A stretch of 64,000 bases of DNA, taken from assembly GCA_035353815.1 (NCBI GenBank), contig DAOQAG010000009.1, positions 1 through 64,000 on the forward strand. The letters run 5' to 3'. How positions within the stretch are numbered: the stretch's first letter is position 1; each line of letters begins with the position of its first letter. Source of the DNA: JAKPUX01 sp035353815. Its GTDB lineage: Bacteria; Zhuqueibacterota; Zhuqueibacteria; Residuimicrobiales; Residuimicrobiaceae. This document shows, piece after piece, positions 7,782 to 17,413 of this stretch. Made by a program: the position numbers and the translations under genes. The notes below the pieces were generated by a model. The model saw only the letters and a list, made by a program, of their open reading frames with translations. It did not search any database and was not told the DNA's origin.

Positions 7782-9743
7782 TCAGTAGATCTTGACCAGC
7801 ACCGCACCATGGGCCGGGACCTCGCGCCTCCAGGCGGTGTTGGAGCGGCTGGTCTCCTTCTGCCGCCAGAGATCGCGTACCCGCCGCTCCCCCTGCAGGC
7901 CCAGTTCGGACCAGGTGACCGTAATCCGCCTGGCCTCAAGGTTGCGGTTGAAGAGCCCCACCGCGGTGCTGCCGTCGGCCAGCGGTCGCGCCCAGATCTC
8001 ACACCCATCCCGTTGAGCCACCCGCTGCGCCTGCACGCCTTTCTCATCCTGATTGACCGCCAGCACCTCGTCATTGCCGAGAAGGTTCATCGTAAAAGCA
8101 TCGAGGCGGGTCAGGTCGCAGCCGATCAGCAGCGGCGAGGCCAGCAGCGACCACAGGGTGATGTGAGTATACTGCTCATCCGGGGTGAGCCGGCTCGGAT
8201 GGAGTTGGGGACCCCAGCCCACCCAGCCGACCACCAGCATATCCGGATCGTTCCAGTGGCTTGGCCCCGCATAGGATTCATGCCCCGCCTGTCCGAAACC
8301 GATGGTGGACATGCTCTGCCAGGTGTCAGTGATATCGCCGGTCGTGCGCCAGCAGTTGCCGCCGACCTCTGCACCCCACTTCCAGACCTCCCCCATGCCA
8401 TACTGACACAGACTGAACACAATATCGCGCTCCGCGCGATCAAGCGCGGCGCGCATCACCCGGTATGGCTGCTGCAGTTCCTCCAGTGTGGGATGCGGCG
8501 CGATCTCGCCGTAGGAACACCAGTCGTATTTAAGGTAATCCACACCCCATTCGGCAAACTGCTCCGCATCCTGCGGCTCGAACTGCCAGGCGCCGGCATA
8601 GCCCGCGCAGGTCAGCGATCCGGGGGAGGTGTAGATGCCAATTTTCAGTCCCCTGGCGTGGACATAATCGCAGAGCGCCTTCATGTCGGGAAATTTGGCA
8701 TTGGGGCGGATCCGGCCGTCGGGATAGCGCACCGGCCCGGAGATCCGGGGATCGGGATCATCCGGTTTGACCGCCCAGCAGTCGTCAATGTTGATGTAGC
8801 TCCAGCCGTGGCTGGCCAGCCCGCTCTGGACAAGCGCATCGGCGGCGGCGCGTACCTTGGCGTCATCGACATCACAGGCGAAGCAGTTCCAGCTGTTCCA
8901 TCCCAGCGGCGGCGTGAGGGCGATCTGATCACCGATCACGATCTTGAAGCCGCGCTCGGCCCGGCCGCGGCTGTTCAGGACGCGCAGCAGGACCGGATAC
9001 GTTCCGCGCGCATCCACCCGGCCGGTGATGATGCCGGTCGCCGCATCCAGCGTCAGCCCGCCGGGCAGCCCCTCGGCTTCATAGCGCAGGGGCGCCTTGC
9101 CGGTGGCAGGAATCCGGTAGAGAAAGGGATGGCCGGGACGGGCGCCATACAACATGGGGCCGTTGATGCGCGGTTTGGCACCGGGGGCCGGGGTGAGCTG
9201 ATAAGGTGCCACTTTGGGCGGCACGATCGCCGCCGGCTTGCGGCCGCGGTAGACGATCCGCGCATCGTTCCAGTCGGCATGATCCCAGTTGATGCCGTCC
9301 CCACCATCCTCGACCACCAGCTCCAGCTTGCGGATCCCGGTCAGATCCAGGTCCACCCGCTGCGCAGGCTGATAAGCCCTGGCAACCGCGCCGCGCCAAA
9401 GCTCGCGCTTGTCGCCGCGAACAACAAAGACGACGCTGGAGGGAGCTTCCTGGTTGACATCATCGTCAACCCCGACCTCGGCCAGGAAGCGGAGGGCATC
9501 GCCCTTGAGATCGATCGGGAACGAAGACGCGGCGTGGGTTGCGAGACCGCAGCTCCAGGTGCGGCCGTTGATGGTAAGGGGCTTGCCCTCCAGAGAGATA
9601 TCGGCGCGGGGATGTCCCCATCCCTGCGCGATGCCGCTCAAATTCAGCCGGGAGATCCACAGGGTATCCGGCGCCTGGGCGGAAAAGCAGACCGCCGTAA
9701 GCAGCAATGTGCCAACGAAACCATAAAGTGCGCGTTTTGCCAT
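7782..9743 (-). CDS. GH27 alpha-galactosidase with N-terminal NPCBM domain
   Basis: 653 aa, secreted (signal peptide at residues 1-23). Domains in order: NPCBM-like carbohydrate-binding domain (about 25-165), an Ig-like putative domain (about 185-275), GH27 TIM barrel (about 280-550, starting TPPLGWNSWNCF) and a C-terminal beta domain. The nucleophile is Asp407 in LKYDWC and the acid/base is Asp470 in RTTGDITDTW, 63 residues apart as expected for clan GH-D retaining enzymes. It would release terminal alpha-galactose, or alpha-N-acetylgalactosamine in some homologues. GAGG lies 6 nt before the ATG. It starts only 30 bp after leuD on the same strand, an odd neighbour for an amino-acid operon. 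Confidence 0.92.
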   Translation of the reverse strand: MAKRALYGFVGTLLLTAVCFSAQAPDTLWISRLNLSGIAQGWGHPRADISLEGKPLTINGRTWSCGLATHAASSFPIDLKGDALRFLAEVGVDDDVNQEAPSSVVFVVRGDKRELWRGAVARAYQPAQRVDLDLTGIRKLELVVEDGGDGINWDHADWNDARIVYRGRKPAAIVPPKVAPYQLTPAPGAKPRINGPMLYGARPGHPFLYRIPATGKAPLRYEAEGLPGGLTLDAATGIITGRVDARGTYPVLLRVLNSRGRAERGFKIVIGDQIALTPPLGWNSWNCFACDVDDAKVRAAADALVQSGLASHGWSYINIDDCWAVKPDDPDPRISGPVRYPDGRIRPNAKFPDMKALCDYVHARGLKIGIYTSPGSLTCAGYAGAWQFEPQDAEQFAEWGVDYLKYDWCSYGEIAPHPTLEELQQPYRVMRAALDRAERDIVFSLCQYGMGEVWKWGAEVGGNCWRTTGDITDTWQSMSTIGFGQAGHESYAGPSHWNDPDMLVVGWVGWGPQLHPSRLTPDEQYTHITLWSLLASPLLIGCDLTRLDAFTMNLLGNDEVLAVNQDEKGVQAQRVAQRDGCEIWARPLADGSTAVGLFNRNLEARRITVTWSELGLQGERRVRDLWRQKETSRSNTAWRREVPAHGAVLVKIY

Positions 9744-9773
9744 GCATATCCTCGAAAGAATGAGAGGGAGTGA

Positions 9774-10385
9774 TCAAGCCGGGCGGGTCTGCACCCGCGG
9801 CGGGTGGGCGGACTCAAAAGCCGCGATCGCGTCCTCCCGCTGCAGCAGGTAGCCCAGGGTGTCGATGCCGTCGAGAAGACAGCGCTTGCTGAAGGGGTCG
9901 ATATCAAACTCAACCCTGCGGCCGCCTGGCAGTGTCACGATTTGCGCTTCCAGGTCGATCGTCAGTTTCGGGCCCCCGTGGGATATGGGGGTGGCCATGA
10001 TGCGGTCGAGATCGAAGGGGGCGAGGACCACCGGGAGGATGCCATTTTTCAGGGCGTTGCTTTGAAAGATATCGGCAAAGCTGCTGCTGATCACGGCGCG
10101 GAAGCCATAATCCGCCAGGGCCCAGGGTGCATGTTCGCGGCTGGAGCCGCAGCCGAAATTGTCGCCGGCGACAAGGATTTTGGCGCCTTTTCCCTCCGGC
10201 CGGTTGAGAATGACCTCGGGGATCAGTTGGCCCTGCTGGTCATAGCGCCAGTCATAAAAGAGGTTCTCACCCAATCCCTGCTTGTCCGTTCCCTTGAGGA
10301 AGCGGGCCGGAATGATCTGGTCGGTGTCGATATTCGCCATCGGAAAGATGACGCAGCGGCTGGTCAGCTTGGTGAATTTTTCCAT
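9774..10385 (-). CDS. leuD: 3-isopropylmalate dehydratase small subunit
   Basis: 203 aa from the ATG at 10385, chosen because GGGAGA lies 5 nt upstream and homologues start close to this MEKFTKL; the frame is open a further 15 codons. LeuD pairs with LeuC to isomerise 2-isopropylmalate to 3-isopropylmalate in leucine synthesis. Diagnostic motifs are NIDTDQIIPARFLK near the N-terminus and GDNFGCGSSREHAPWAL in the swivelling domain. It follows leuC by 57 bp. leuA and leuB are not in the window. Confidence 0.96.
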   Translation of the reverse strand: MEKFTKLTSRCVIFPMANIDTDQIIPARFLKGTDKQGLGENLFYDWRYDQQGQLIPEVILNRPEGKGAKILVAGDNFGCGSSREHAPWALADYGFRAVISSSFADIFQSNALKNGILPVVLAPFDLDRIMATPISHGGPKLTIDLEAQIVTLPGGRRVEFDIDPFSKRCLLDGIDTLGYLLQREDAIAAFESAHPPRVQTRPA

Positions 10386-10442
10386 TGGATTCTCCCATTG
10401 ACATCGGGCTTGCGCCGCAGAGCAGGCCATCGCCTGCCGGGG

Positions 10443-11855
10443 TCAGGCCAATTCTCGGGCATCGGTGATGCAGCCGCGTATGGCACTGGCGGCAGCGGTC
10501 AGGGGGCTGGCGAGAAAGGTCCTTCCCCCCTTGCCCTGGCGCCCCTCAAAATTGCGGTTGCTGGTGCTGACCGCGTACTGTCCAGCGGCGAGCTCATCGC
10601 CGTTCATGGCGATGCACATGCTGCAGCCCGGCTCACGCCATTCCGCGCCGGCGGCGAGAAAAATGCGATCCAGCCCTTCGGCCTCGGCCTGGCGCTTGAC
10701 CGCCTGTGAACCCGGCACCACCAGGGTGCGCACCCCCTCCGCCACCTTGCGGCCCTTGAGGAGGCCGGCGGCGGCACGGAGGTCGCTGATGCGTCCGTTG
10801 GTGCAGGAGCCTATAAAGACCACGTCGATCTTTTGTCCGCGGATTGGCTGGCCCGGGGTTAACTTCATATAGCGCAGGGCCTTGTCCAGGGTCAACCGTG
10901 CATCCAGGTCGGTCAGGGCGTAAGGATCCGGGACGATCCCGTCGATGGCAATGCCCATGGCCGGGTTGGTGCCGAAGGTGATCATCGGCGGAAGGGCACC
11001 GGCGTCGAGCGTTACGGTGGCATCGAATCGGGCGTCGGGATCGCTGGCCAGCTGGCGCCATTCCTGCGCACATTGCTCCCAGGCCGCCCCTGCGGGAGCA
11101 AAAGGCCGGCCCTCCAGGTAGGCTAGAGTAACGTCGTCAGGGGCGATCATGCCGGCACGCGCCCCGGCCTCGATGCTCATGTTACAGATGGTCATCCGGC
11201 CTTCCATATCGAGGCTGCGGATGGCGCTGCCGGTGTACTCGATGACGCAGCCGGTGCCGCCGCCCACTCCGATCCGGGCGATCAGGGCGAGAATGATGTC
11301 CTTGGCGGTGACGCCCCGCTTCAGGGTGCCCTCGACGCGCACCTCCATGGTTTGCGGACGATTCTGCAGCAGGGTCTGGGTGGCGAGGACATGTTCCACC
11401 TCGCTGGTGCCGATCCCGAAGGCCAGGGCGCCGAAGGCTCCGTGCGTGGCGGTGTGGCTGTCGCCGCAGACGATGGTCATCCCCGGCTGGGTGAGTCCGA
11501 GTTCGGGGCTGATGACATGGACGATCCCGCGGCCGGGGTCATCGGCGCCGTAAAGCGGGATGCCGAATTCCGCACAGTTGCGCTCGAGTCGGGCGAGTTG
11601 GGCCTTGGCAAGGGGATCGTGCCACCGCACCCCGGGAGCGGTGGTCGGTATCGAATGGTCCATGGTCGCCACGGTCTGGGAGGGCCGGCGCACCGGCAGG
11701 CCGCGCTCGCGCAGTCCCTGAAAGGCCTGCGGCGAGGTGACCTCGTGGATGAGCTGGAGATCGATATAAAGTACAACCGGAGCGCCGGGCTCCTGGCTCA
11801 CGACATGGTTCTTCCATATCTTGGCAAAGAGGGTGCGTGAAACATGCGTATTCAT
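10443..11855 (-). CDS. leuC: 3-isopropylmalate dehydratase large subunit
   Basis: 470 aa, full length for LeuC. This aconitase-fold protein carries the [4Fe-4S] cluster; two ligand segments are visible, FIGSCTNGRISDL and PGCSMCIAMN. CGDSHTATHGAFGALAFGIG is the substrate-domain signature. It works with the LeuD subunit encoded just downstream. The start lies 12 bp after the ilvD stop, so ilvD, leuC and leuD form one operon. Confidence 0.97.
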   Translation of the reverse strand: MNTHVSRTLFAKIWKNHVVSQEPGAPVVLYIDLQLIHEVTSPQAFQGLRERGLPVRRPSQTVATMDHSIPTTAPGVRWHDPLAKAQLARLERNCAEFGIPLYGADDPGRGIVHVISPELGLTQPGMTIVCGDSHTATHGAFGALAFGIGTSEVEHVLATQTLLQNRPQTMEVRVEGTLKRGVTAKDIILALIARIGVGGGTGCVIEYTGSAIRSLDMEGRMTICNMSIEAGARAGMIAPDDVTLAYLEGRPFAPAGAAWEQCAQEWRQLASDPDARFDATVTLDAGALPPMITFGTNPAMGIAIDGIVPDPYALTDLDARLTLDKALRYMKLTPGQPIRGQKIDVVFIGSCTNGRISDLRAAAGLLKGRKVAEGVRTLVVPGSQAVKRQAEAEGLDRIFLAAGAEWREPGCSMCIAMNGDELAAGQYAVSTSNRNFEGRQGKGGRTFLASPLTAAASAIRGCITDARELA

Positions 11856-11867
11856 AGGGCGGCTCGT

Positions 11868-13550
11868 TTATTCGGGTTCAAGGTCCTGCAGCACAGCGCC
11901 CGTATGGGCGGAGGTGACCATGCGGGTATAGCGTGCCAGCCAGCCGCGCCGGTACCTGGGCGCGAAGGGCGGCAGCTGCTGCAGCCGGCTGTTGATCGCG
12001 GAGGCGTCCAGCCGGAGATTCAGGGTACGCTGGTGCAAGTCTATGTCGATGATATCCCCCTCCTGCACGGCGGCGATCGGGCCGCGCGCCGCCGCTTCGG
12101 GGCTGACATGGCCGATGCAGGCGCCGCGGGTGCCGCCGGAGAAGCGGCCGTCGGTGATCAGGGCCACGCTTTCGCCCAATCCCATTCCCATGATCGCCGA
12201 GGTCGGCGAGAGCATCTCGGGCATGCCCGGCCCGCCTTTGGGTCCGCAGTAGCGGATGACAACCACATCGCCTTGCTGGATGCGCCCGCTGTTGATCGCC
12301 GCGATGGCCGCCTCCTCCGCGTCGAAGACCCGCGCCGGACCGCTGTGGCGCCACATCGCCTCGGCCACGGCTCCGGTCTTGATCACCGCACCAAGCGGCG
12401 CGAGGTTGCCGAAGAGAATCGCCAGCCCGCCCCGGGCAGCGTAGGGATGGTCAAGCCGTCGGATCACGGTCTCATCGAGAATTTCAGCCCGGGCGATATT
12501 CTCGCCGAGGCTTTGGCCGGTCACGGTGACAGCGCCGGGATCGAGCAGTCCCGCGATGCGGCTCAGTTCCTGGAGGATGGCGGAGACACCGCCGGCGCGG
12601 TCGACGTCCTCGACATGGACCATCCGCGAGGCCGGCGATACCTTGCAGAGATAAGGCACCTGGTCGGCCAGGGTATTGAGCCCGGCCAGATCGATCTTGA
12701 CACCGGCCTCGTGGGCGATGGCCAGGGTATGGAGGATGGTGTTGGTCGATCCGCCCATCGCCAGATCGAGGATCAGAGCGTTGCGGAACGCCCGCGGCAT
12801 GAGAATATCCCGCGGCTTGAGGTCGAGTTCGAGCAGCCGCATGATGGCCGCACCGGATCGATCGATCAGCGCCTCGCGGCGCGGATCGGTGGCGAGAATC
12901 GTGCCGTTGCCGGGCAGGGCCATGCCGAGGGCCTCGAGCAGACAATTCATGCTGTTGGCGGTGAACATCCCGGCGCAGCTGCCGCAGCCGGGGCAGGCGC
13001 GGTCCTCGAGCTCCTTGAGCGCCGCGGCGGAGAGGCGGCCGGCGTGATACTGGCCGAGTCCCTCGAAAATCGAGATCAGGTCGATCGCCTCGCCGGCGGC
13101 CGTACGCCCCTTGGCCATCGGCCCGCCCGAAATGAACAGGGTCGGGATATTGAGCCGCGCCGCCGCCATCACCATGCCCGGCACGATTTTGTCGCAATTG
13201 GGGATGCAAATCAGCGCATCGAGCGGATGGGCGGAGGCCATGGTCTCGACGCTGTCGGCGATCAATTCGCGCGAGGGGAGGCTGAAATACATGCCGGCAT
13301 GGCCCATGGCGATACCGTCATCGACGCCGATGGTATTGAATTCAAAGGGAACGCCACCGGCCTGCCGCACCGAGGCCTTGATCTTGCGGCCGAATTCCTG
13401 CAGGTGGATATGGCCGGGGATCAGATCGGTGAACGAGTTGCAGATGCCGATGAAGGGCTTGTCCATGTCTGCATCGGTCAGCCCCGTCGCCTTAAGCAGT
13501 CCACGGTGCGGCGCACGGTCGATGCCCTGTTTGATTTGGTCCGATCTCAT
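11868..13550 (-). CDS. ilvD: dihydroxy-acid dehydratase
   Basis: 560 aa from the ATG at 13550. Two ATGs lie 6 bp apart; AAGGA sits 7 nt before the second and overlaps the first, so the second is preferred. IlvD dehydrates 2,3-dihydroxy-isovalerate and -methylvalerate, the shared late step to valine and isoleucine and the supply for leucine. Iron-sulfur and substrate motifs are present: GICNSF, PNCDKIVPGM, CPGCGSCAGMFTANSMN. First gene of the ilvD-leuC-leuD operon. The frame runs upstream to 13706, but that part has no family similarity. Confidence 0.97.
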   Translation of the reverse strand: MRSDQIKQGIDRAPHRGLLKATGLTDADMDKPFIGICNSFTDLIPGHIHLQEFGRKIKASVRQAGGVPFEFNTIGVDDGIAMGHAGMYFSLPSRELIADSVETMASAHPLDALICIPNCDKIVPGMVMAAARLNIPTLFISGGPMAKGRTAAGEAIDLISIFEGLGQYHAGRLSAAALKELEDRACPGCGSCAGMFTANSMNCLLEALGMALPGNGTILATDPRREALIDRSGAAIMRLLELDLKPRDILMPRAFRNALILDLAMGGSTNTILHTLAIAHEAGVKIDLAGLNTLADQVPYLCKVSPASRMVHVEDVDRAGGVSAILQELSRIAGLLDPGAVTVTGQSLGENIARAEILDETVIRRLDHPYAARGGLAILFGNLAPLGAVIKTGAVAEAMWRHSGPARVFDAEEAAIAAINSGRIQQGDVVVIRYCGPKGGPGMPEMLSPTSAIMGMGLGESVALITDGRFSGGTRGACIGHVSPEAAARGPIAAVQEGDIIDIDLHQRTLNLRLDASAINSRLQQLPPFAPRYRRGWLARYTRMVTSAHTGAVLQDLEPE

Positions 13551-13677
13551 GTTCATCCTTCCATCAGAGACCGCAGCTCTCTCCCCTTGGGCCGGCGGGA
13601 CCCGGGTGATGTGTGGGAATGCTGCAGAGGGATGCGGCGGATCACGTGGGGAGGTGCGGCCGGCTGGCTTATTTTTG

Positions 13678-13706
13678 AATATCGTGATTTTTTGTCTGGG
13701 GTGCAA
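13678..13706 (-). promoter_or_regulatory. candidate promoter for ilvD-leuC-leuD
   Basis: Read on the minus strand, TTGCAC (13706-13701) and GATATT (13683-13678) are separated by 17 bp in a local AT-rich patch. This would give a leader of about 120 nt before the ilvD ATG. No run of Leu/Ile/Val codons suggesting attenuation was found in the leader. Confidence 0.45.
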
Positions 13707-13789
13707 GGACTATTTCACCGGCCGCGCGGCGGCGCGCTGGAAGCCGCACCCGCTGCCGGCCTGGCCCACGGAAACTCCCACCATTTTCC

Positions 13790-13818
13790 TTGACTTTTGC
13801 GCCGGTTATTTGTACCAT
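13790..13818 (+). promoter_or_regulatory. candidate promoter for the symporter gene
   Basis: TTGACT (13790-13795), 17-bp spacer, TACCAT (13813-13818): a good sigma-70-like match. The expected transcript start near 13825 leaves a leader of about 75 nt before the ATG at 13900, which has GGGAG 6 nt upstream. Confidence 0.6.
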
Positions 13819-13899
13819 CATACCAGCCGACGCCGCACTCCGGCCGGAACCGGCCTGCCCTGCGGTCCAACCCCACTGCTTTAAGTCCTGGGAGTCCCG

Positions 13900-15219
13900 A
13901 TGCGCACGCCCAAGAAAATCGCACTCCATTCCAAAATTCTCATCAGTCTCGTCTTCGGCATTCTTCTCGGCATCGCCGCCAACCTGGCTGGGGCCCGCAA
14001 TCCGGAGGTTGCCGCCTTCGTCAATGAGGTGGTGATCAAATACGTCACCGGTCCCCTCGGCAGGATCTTTTTGAACCTGCTCTTTATGACCGTCGTCCCC
14101 CTGGTCTTCTCCACCCTCACCGTCGGCGTCACCAACCTCGGCGATCTGCGCCGGCTGGGACGCATCGGCATGAAAACCTTCGCGATGTTTATGCTCCTGA
14201 CCACGCTCAGCACTATCCTGGGGATGAGTTCGGTCTCGCTGCTAAAGCCGGGCGAAGGATTTGACCAGGCCACGCAGACGCGCCTGCTCGAGACCTACCG
14301 CGGGGAGATCCTGCAGCGCAGCGATTCCTTCAAGGACAAGGGTGGATTCGGCGTCGACACCTTTATCAACATCATCCCGCGCAATCCCCTGGCCGCCATG
14401 GTGAACATGGACATGCTCGCGGTCATCTTTTTCGCCCTCGTTTTCGGTGCCGCCCTAACCCTGGTCCGGTCGGACAAGACCCATCTGGTGACGGGCGCGC
14501 TGGAGGTGACCTCCGAGGCCATGATCAAAATCGTTGGATTCGCGATGAGCCTGGCGCCCATCGCTGTCCCGGCCCTGATCTTCAACGTCGTCGCCCGCTT
14601 TGGCATGGACCTGCTCGAAAAATTGCTCTATTTTGTCCTGATCACCTTCGGCGGCTATCTCATCTTCCTTTTCGGGATCTACACGCTCCTGCTCTTCTTT
14701 GTCTGCCGGGTCCGGCCGCTCGAGTTTTTCCGCCGCATCATCCCGATCATGGTGACCGCCTTTTCCACCAGCTCCAGCAATGCCACCCTGCCGACCACGC
14801 TGAAGGAATCCGAAGAAAAGCTGGGCATTCCCGCCGATATCGCCGGATTCGTCCTGCCGCTCGGCGCGACGATGAACATGAACGGCACTGCCCTTTATGA
14901 GGGGGTGACCGTGCTCTTCCTGGCCCAGGTCTTCGGCATCTCCCTCGGTGTGGGTTCGATGCTCATCGTGGTCATCCTCTCGGTACTGATGGCGGTCGGC
15001 ACCGCCGGCATTCCCGGGGCCTCGCTGCCGATGCTGATGATGGTGCTGAACGCGGTGGGGGTGCCCCCGGAAGGGATCGCCATCATTCTCGGCATGGACC
15101 GCATTCTCGACATGGGGCGGACGACGCTGAATGTGACCGGGGATGTCGTCACCGCCGCCTACGTCACCCGCTCGGAGGGGCTTGCCCCCGCCGGGGCCGG
15201 GAGCGCCTTTATGCCGTAA
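13900..15219 (+). CDS. dicarboxylate/amino acid:cation symporter (DAACS family)
   Basis: 439 aa, full length for the GltP/DctA type. It imports dicarboxylic or acidic amino acids with Na+ or H+. Family signatures are in order: the serine-rich hairpin STSSSNATLPTTLKES, the TM7 cation-site motif NMNGTALYEG (usually NMDGT), and the TM8 motif ILGMDRILDMGRTTLNVTGD. Transcribed alone, divergent from ilvD and convergent with the GH106-like gene. The 57-bp gap to that gene shows no strong terminator. The substrate cannot be set from sequence. Confidence 0.93.
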   Translation: MRTPKKIALHSKILISLVFGILLGIAANLAGARNPEVAAFVNEVVIKYVTGPLGRIFLNLLFMTVVPLVFSTLTVGVTNLGDLRRLGRIGMKTFAMFMLLTTLSTILGMSSVSLLKPGEGFDQATQTRLLETYRGEILQRSDSFKDKGGFGVDTFINIIPRNPLAAMVNMDMLAVIFFALVFGAALTLVRSDKTHLVTGALEVTSEAMIKIVGFAMSLAPIAVPALIFNVVARFGMDLLEKLLYFVLITFGGYLIFLFGIYTLLLFFVCRVRPLEFFRRIIPIMVTAFSTSSSNATLPTTLKESEEKLGIPADIAGFVLPLGATMNMNGTALYEGVTVLFLAQVFGISLGVGSMLIVVILSVLMAVGTAGIPGASLPMLMMVLNAVGVPPEGIAIILGMDRILDMGRTTLNVTGDVVTAAYVTRSEGLAPAGAGSAFMP

Positions 15220-15276
15220 GCGCGTTACCCCGCCCTTGCGGCAGCGCGCCCGATTCAGCTCCGCACAGCCGAGATT

Positions 15277-17286
15277 TTATTGGGTCACCAGCAGCCGTGT
15301 GGCCAGTGGCGGCAGTTGGACCGGCACGGCATGATGCCGTATCGGCTGTTCTTCCCCCAAGCCTCCGGCCGCCGGATCAAGGACGATCGCGTGCCGGCCC
15401 CGCTCGACCCTGAGCTCGCCCGTATAAGGCGCATTCCCTGTATTGACCAGGATGAATATCCGGCGCCCCTCCCGCTCGAACTCGCCATAGGCGATCGTCG
15501 AATCGGCGGGCGAGAGGGCCGCAGGCCGGCCTGTTTGCTGCAGGAGCGCACCGGGAGCCGGTGAGCGCAAGGAATCCGGCATCAGCACCACCGCCACGCC
15601 CGCCGCGCGCGACTGGTCCACCAACTGCCGCAGCGGGCCCGGCAGAGTGATGCCCTCGGGAAAGACGAGCGCGCTATATTCTGAATCGCCAAGACGGAGG
15701 CTCCCCTTCGCCGTGACGGCAGCCTTTTCCAGACTCGCCGCGTCGGCCAGGGTAAAGGGGATCTGGGCTTGCAGCAGATCTCCCCCCCATCGGGTGAAGG
15801 AACTCTCCAGCCGCACCGCCCGTTCATTCTGCGTCGTCCGGTCCATTTTCTCCGCCACCGGGTGGTACTCGCGCTGCAGGTCATAGATCGGATAATAGAG
15901 CACCACCCGGCGCAGCGGCCGGGCCGGTTTCAGCAGGGCATTCACCCGGCCGACGAAGGTGCAGTAGGCCTGATATTCCTTTTCGCCACGGTAGGGATAC
16001 TCCTGGCCCGGCACGATGGTATAGTAGAGATTGAAATCGGTGACGCCAAAGGCCATTTGCCAGGCCGCGGCGGCTTGCATGTGTGCGAGATTGGCCGGCG
16101 CCCGGCCGTGAATGGTCTGATCGAAGTCGCTCATTTCGCACATCACGCGGCGCTGCCCCTGCAATGCGGCCGCGGAGGCCGGAAAGGCGACGGCCATCCA
16201 GGCCTCCTCCGCCCAGATGGCGGGATCGGAGCTGAGCTGGTCGAGGCCGGGGATGTCAAAACCCCTGCTGACCAGGAGTTTGTTGCCATCGAGCGGGACA
16301 TGGCAGAGCGGGTTTTCCTCCCGCAATCCATGTCCCGAGGCCACCGGCCCCTGGCCCTGATGCTCCAGTCGTGCCGTGCGCAGCCACTCCTGAATCGCCT
16401 TGTAGTAGAAGCGATAATCGAGATCCGCCAGCAGCGACCAGAATTGCTGCCGGACAACCCGATCCTCTTCTGCATCGCCGCTGAACAGGGAGGAAATCAC
16501 CGCCATCAGATCCTGGCCGTATCGTTCACGGTAGCGCTCCGGCAGATCCGCAGCCCAGGAAATCATCGGCAGATTCTTCTTGCCGGGATCGAGCGGATCG
16601 ATGACGCGCACATTTTTGCGCACGCTCTCGCGGAGCTGCCCGAGATTGAGTCCCATCATCGAGGGTTCATCGCTAAAAAAGGCCTCGATCCTGCCAAAGA
16701 GTTCGGGACCCAGGTGGTCGCGATAGGCCTGATGGGTCAGCGCGATGAATTGCTGCGTGGAGCGGGGATCGAGGGGATTGGGATATTTGCGCGCCGCGTA
16801 AAAATTGTTGCTGGCATGGGTGAACTCATAGCAGGGACGCACCTGGAAGGGATGCTGCGGATTCTCGCGGTCATAGACCATTTCCAGCGACTGCAGCGAC
16901 GGATCGGCTTGCAGTACCCCGCCGCCGGCGGCCAGGCTGGGATAGCCATCCTCGTCGTAAATCCATACCCGCAGTCCGTTATCCAGCATGGCGCGGACGC
17001 CCTCCACGAAGATCTGCCACTCTGCCGCCGATCGCAGATAGGTATCGCCAAAGGGCACGTTGCAGACCACGCCGCCCAATCCGCAGCTTTCCTTGTAATA
17101 GCGGGATTGGTCGCGGATATCGGCCCCGTGGACGATCTGCAGCGGGCGGCACTCCGCCGGTGGTGTTTCCCAGGCCCGGCGCCAGGATTCGGGCAGCAGG
17201 TCGCCCTGGCCGCCGCGGGCGAGGAGCGCCGCCGGCAGCAGGACGGTGAGGAGCAGGGTGCAGAGCAATCGCGCAGTGTGCTTCAT
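15277..17286 (-). CDS. secreted GH106-like glycoside hydrolase
   Basis: 669 aa with a signal peptide (LLCTLLLTVLLPAALLA). A TIM-barrel-like N-terminal part has VWIYDEDGYPSLAAGGG (about residues 108-124), resembling the YDED.WPSG.AGG motif of GH106 alpha-L-rhamnosidases, then EAFFSDEPSMMG and SGHGLREENPL..HVPLDGN, also reminiscent of GH106. The second half looks like the GATase1-like domain that follows such barrels. The Glu of SDEP is a candidate catalytic residue. It is shorter than classical GH106 (often over 1000 aa) and may be an unclassified relative. It is divergent, over 127 bp, from a GH78 rhamnosidase, which supports rhamnoside cleavage. Confidence 0.6.
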   Translation of the reverse strand: MKHTARLLCTLLLTVLLPAALLARGGQGDLLPESWRRAWETPPAECRPLQIVHGADIRDQSRYYKESCGLGGVVCNVPFGDTYLRSAAEWQIFVEGVRAMLDNGLRVWIYDEDGYPSLAAGGGVLQADPSLQSLEMVYDRENPQHPFQVRPCYEFTHASNNFYAARKYPNPLDPRSTQQFIALTHQAYRDHLGPELFGRIEAFFSDEPSMMGLNLGQLRESVRKNVRVIDPLDPGKKNLPMISWAADLPERYRERYGQDLMAVISSLFSGDAEEDRVVRQQFWSLLADLDYRFYYKAIQEWLRTARLEHQGQGPVASGHGLREENPLCHVPLDGNKLLVSRGFDIPGLDQLSSDPAIWAEEAWMAVAFPASAAALQGQRRVMCEMSDFDQTIHGRAPANLAHMQAAAAWQMAFGVTDFNLYYTIVPGQEYPYRGEKEYQAYCTFVGRVNALLKPARPLRRVVLYYPIYDLQREYHPVAEKMDRTTQNERAVRLESSFTRWGGDLLQAQIPFTLADAASLEKAAVTAKGSLRLGDSEYSALVFPEGITLPGPLRQLVDQSRAAGVAVVLMPDSLRSPAPGALLQQTGRPAALSPADSTIAYGEFEREGRRIFILVNTGNAPYTGELRVERGRHAIVLDPAAGGLGEEQPIRHHAVPVQLPPLATRLLVTQ

Positions 17287-17347
17287 GGTCAGGATCTCTT
17301 TCGTTAAGGTTGGGGTTCAGGACAATCGCCGCGGACCTCATGGACCA

Positions 17348-17371
17348 GCTGCGCCCGATGGGGCGAGCAGC
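17348..17371 (+). other. hairpin in the leader of the GH78 gene
   Basis: GCTG-CGCCC (17348-17356) can pair with GGGCG-ag-CAGC (17361-17371), a 9-bp stem with a 2-nt bulge and a 4-nt loop. It lies 43 bp before the GH78 ATG in the divergent control region and could act in RNA or as a partly symmetric operator. No known element is recognised. Confidence 0.3.
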
Positions 17372-17413
17372 GGCGATGACCGGTTCAGCATGCACAAACA
17401 GGGAATCCCCTCT

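Noticed and set aside
13551..13677. Leader-peptide attenuator for ilvD-leuCD
   Set aside because: No short frame rich in Leu, Ile or Val codons and no convincing terminator/antiterminator pair in the leader.
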